Part shown: piece after piece, positions 63,501 to 64,000 of the stretch
Position numbering within the stretch: the stretch's first letter is position 1
Layout of the letters: each line of letters starts with the position of its first letter
From: Mangrovimonas yunxiaonensis
Lineage (GTDB): Bacteria; Bacteroidota; Bacteroidia; Flavobacteriales; Flavobacteriaceae
Direction: 5' to 3'
Length of the DNA stretch: 64,000 nucleotides
NCBI RefSeq assembly: GCF_000733475.1
Contig: NZ_JPFK01000007.1
Location: 711,862 to 775,861 of the forward strand
The notes under the pieces: model-generated
Database searches by the model: none
What the model saw: the letters and a program-made list of their open reading frames with translations, nothing else
What the model was told of the DNA's origin: nothing
Translations under genes and position numbers: made by a program

Positions 63501-64000
63501 GATGGTTCAGATGGATGTATCCAGTACCGCTTGTATACGTTTAGCGTAACGGATGATTGTGGCAACAGTGCTACCGAGACCGTGCGTGTATCTAGAATGT
63601 ACGATGAGACCGATCCAACGATAGCCGATATAGACGACTATATGTTACCGGGTTGTAACACAGCGTGGCCAGATGATTTAACCACGAGCTGGAGCGACAA
63701 CTGTTCCGATGGTGGTTCAATCGATTCTGATGGCGGTGTTGCCGATGGTTCAGATGGTTGTATCCAGTACAGATTGTATACGTTTAGCGTAACGGATGAT
63801 TGTGGCAACAGTGCTACCGAGACCGTGCGTGTATCTAGAATGTACGATGAGACCGATCCAACGATAGCCGATATAGACGATTATATGTTACCGGGTTGTA
63901 ACACAGCGTGGCCAGATGATTTAACCACGAGCTGGAGTGACAACTGTTCCGATGGTGGTTCAATCGATTCTGATGGCGGTGTTGCCGATGGTTCAGATGG
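60507..64000 (+). CDS. Giant secreted HYR-like repeat protein, 3' end beyond window
   Basis: The frame is open from ATG 60507 to the last base, at least 1164 residues, with no stop. Signal peptide: charged start, then LITLFVLVCCLCF, cut near LQAQA-ID. Residues ~35-430 form a domain found in large flavobacterial secreted proteins (YWPFDAAAYIDQALG, WIDAAFYRDQYVAGG, WGLKVGDVPAKTDI). An Ig-like segment follows (~435-530; YTYQWYVWN), then an HYR-like domain (~530-627), then from 62388 near-identical 81-residue HYR-like repeats (DDYMLPGCNTAWPDDLTTSW, SDGCIQYRLYTFSVTDDCGN). Each repeat has four Cys, probably forming disulfides. A T9SS C-terminal signal is expected downstream. Likely an adhesin of the SprB-like size class (inference). 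Confidence 0.85.
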   Translation, partial: MNANNIKMLFREVPWKKLITLFVLVCCLCFENTLQAQAIDTGTSVHADFGIDGDVYDDQLSYWPFDAAAYIDQALGIDDWLDSAPDGNTATGAGVIDIFSPEALSEIAGISAGQNAFAELRQSAPIYSTPEGDNRIWIDAAFYRDQYVAGGNQDATVFDQSINKNFDDPRAWGLKVGDVPAKTDIIDVYAHLRRDFPITFQWAYIAASTADADGSNHLDFEYFRKRIQLDGFNIVYENPTEEGLDCGHTTYKFGATGNVEEHGDILLSVDYTQGGREAEITLLVWIDKNDFPTDADFDNFNTLGDRPFDFYDAGNGYVFAACTNSVEGDESNFGYARIALREGISDEAIFSELNNTGPTAAPYWGTIDSGGDQISEYPTDTFVEFAINSTLLGFDTNSEDGSCERPFGSVLVKSRSSASFTSSLKDMAGPFNLGDQPEVVVEIDDAEYECFETSATLTVSTVPPSDPPGVSYTYQWYVWNAGTESWDIIEGAVNSTYDATVGTYMVEATIIRNGIGGCTSASNSATVTQGTQAETLVPSCPDNVSVDCQDDIAADFASWMDGAGFSYEGGGGVVTEAFAYYLDDEEVTLENFVAPNFCDGGVAKIRYTVSDECEQEEFCETTFTVAVDETDPTIADIDDYMLPGCNTAWPDDLTTSWSDNCSDGGSIDSDGGVADGSDGCIQYRLYTFSVTDDCGNSATETVRVSRMYDETDPTIADIDDYMLPGCNTAWPDDLTTSWSDNCSDGGSIDSDGGVADGSDGCIQYRLYTFSVTDDRGNSATETVRVSRMYDETDPTIADIDDYMLPGCNTAWPDDLTTSWSDNCSDGGSIDSDGGVADGSDGCIQYRLYTFSVTDDCGNSATETVRVSRMYDETDPTIADIDDYMLPGCNTAWPDDLTTSWSDNCSDGGSIDSDGGVADGSDGCIQYRLYTFSVTDDCGNSATETVRVSRMYDETDPTIADIADYMLPGCNTAWPDDLTTSWSDNCSDGGSIDSDGGVADGSDGCIQYRLYTFSVTDDCGNSATETVRVSRMYDETDPTIADIDDYMLPGCNTAWPDDLTTSWSDNCSDGGSIDSDGGVADGSDGCIQYRLYTFSVTDDCGNSATETVRVSRMYDETDPTIADIDDYMLPGCNTAWPDDLTTSWSDNCSDGGSIDSDGGVADGSD
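62388..64000 (+). repeat. 243-bp tandem repeats, six complete plus one cut by the window end
   Basis: Units begin at GATGAGACCGATCC: 62388, 62631, 62874, 63117, 63360, 63603 and 63846, with a period of exactly 243 bp (81 codons). Differences are single bases, including TGT to CGT at 62829-62831 (Cys to Arg) in unit 2 and GAC to GCC (Asp to Ala) near 63390 in unit 5. The seventh unit is cut at 64000. Confidence 0.97.

Overview
The window looks like chromosomal DNA of a member of the Flavobacteriaceae (Bacteroidota), probably marine. Sequence evidence: type IX secretion (T9SS) C-terminal sorting domains, a periplasmic-sensor/AraC hybrid two-component protein (HTCS), lipoproteins with Cys-Ser-Lys/Ser-Asp-Asp starts, TAnnTTTG-type -7 boxes, no Shine-Dalgarno dependence, and low GC. 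No tRNA, rRNA, CRISPR array, phage or insertion sequence was recognised.

Layout. 2-910 is the 3' end of a sugar aminotransferase gene. 1430-24619 is an accessory, mostly secreted-protein region: a GloVer-repeat T9SS protein, a decayed lipoprotein gene, a 2115-residue T9SS metallopeptidase with a long acidic calcium-binding-type repeat array, the HTCS, a DUF4412 protein, five small surface lipoproteins, a YadA-head/S74-chaperone protein with a T9SS partner, and an intact lipoprotein (23651-24619) whose two paralogues (4070-4492 and 18244-19035) are pseudogenes. 24616-33053 is a minus-strand housekeeping block (ribB, lptF/G-like, lolA-like, ftsK, dgkA, tpx, then a thioredoxin/peroxiredoxin operon). 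33257-60079 is core metabolism and maintenance: nhaC, a PLP lyase divergent from an Lrp regulator, dodecin, lpd, an ECF sigma factor with a 59-residue partner, mscS, pabB-tilS-dsbD, adenine deaminase, a CocE-type hydrolase, PAP2, a comM/yifB-like ATPase, an orphan histidine kinase, rluA-like, panB, sdaA and dnaK. From 60507 to the window end runs an incomplete giant secreted protein made of near-identical 243-bp HYR-like repeats.

The most interesting signal is a family of five promoters (1121-1185, 4556-4620, 15416-15480, 15736-15800, 19308-19372). Each has two direct half-sites (consensus GTTACATAnGTG) exactly 21 bp apart, and in all five a TAnnTTTA-like -7 box begins exactly 36 bp after the start of the second half-site. 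They surround the HTCS gene 11488-15381, which is the natural candidate regulator. Two drive T9SS proteins through ~240-nt leaders, one drives a lipoprotein, one drives a 45-codon ORF coupled by ATGA overlap to the DUF4412 gene, and one drives no gene at all: its transcript would be a ~100-nt RNA ending at a strong terminator. The promoter family is read directly from the sequence; the link to the HTCS is inference.
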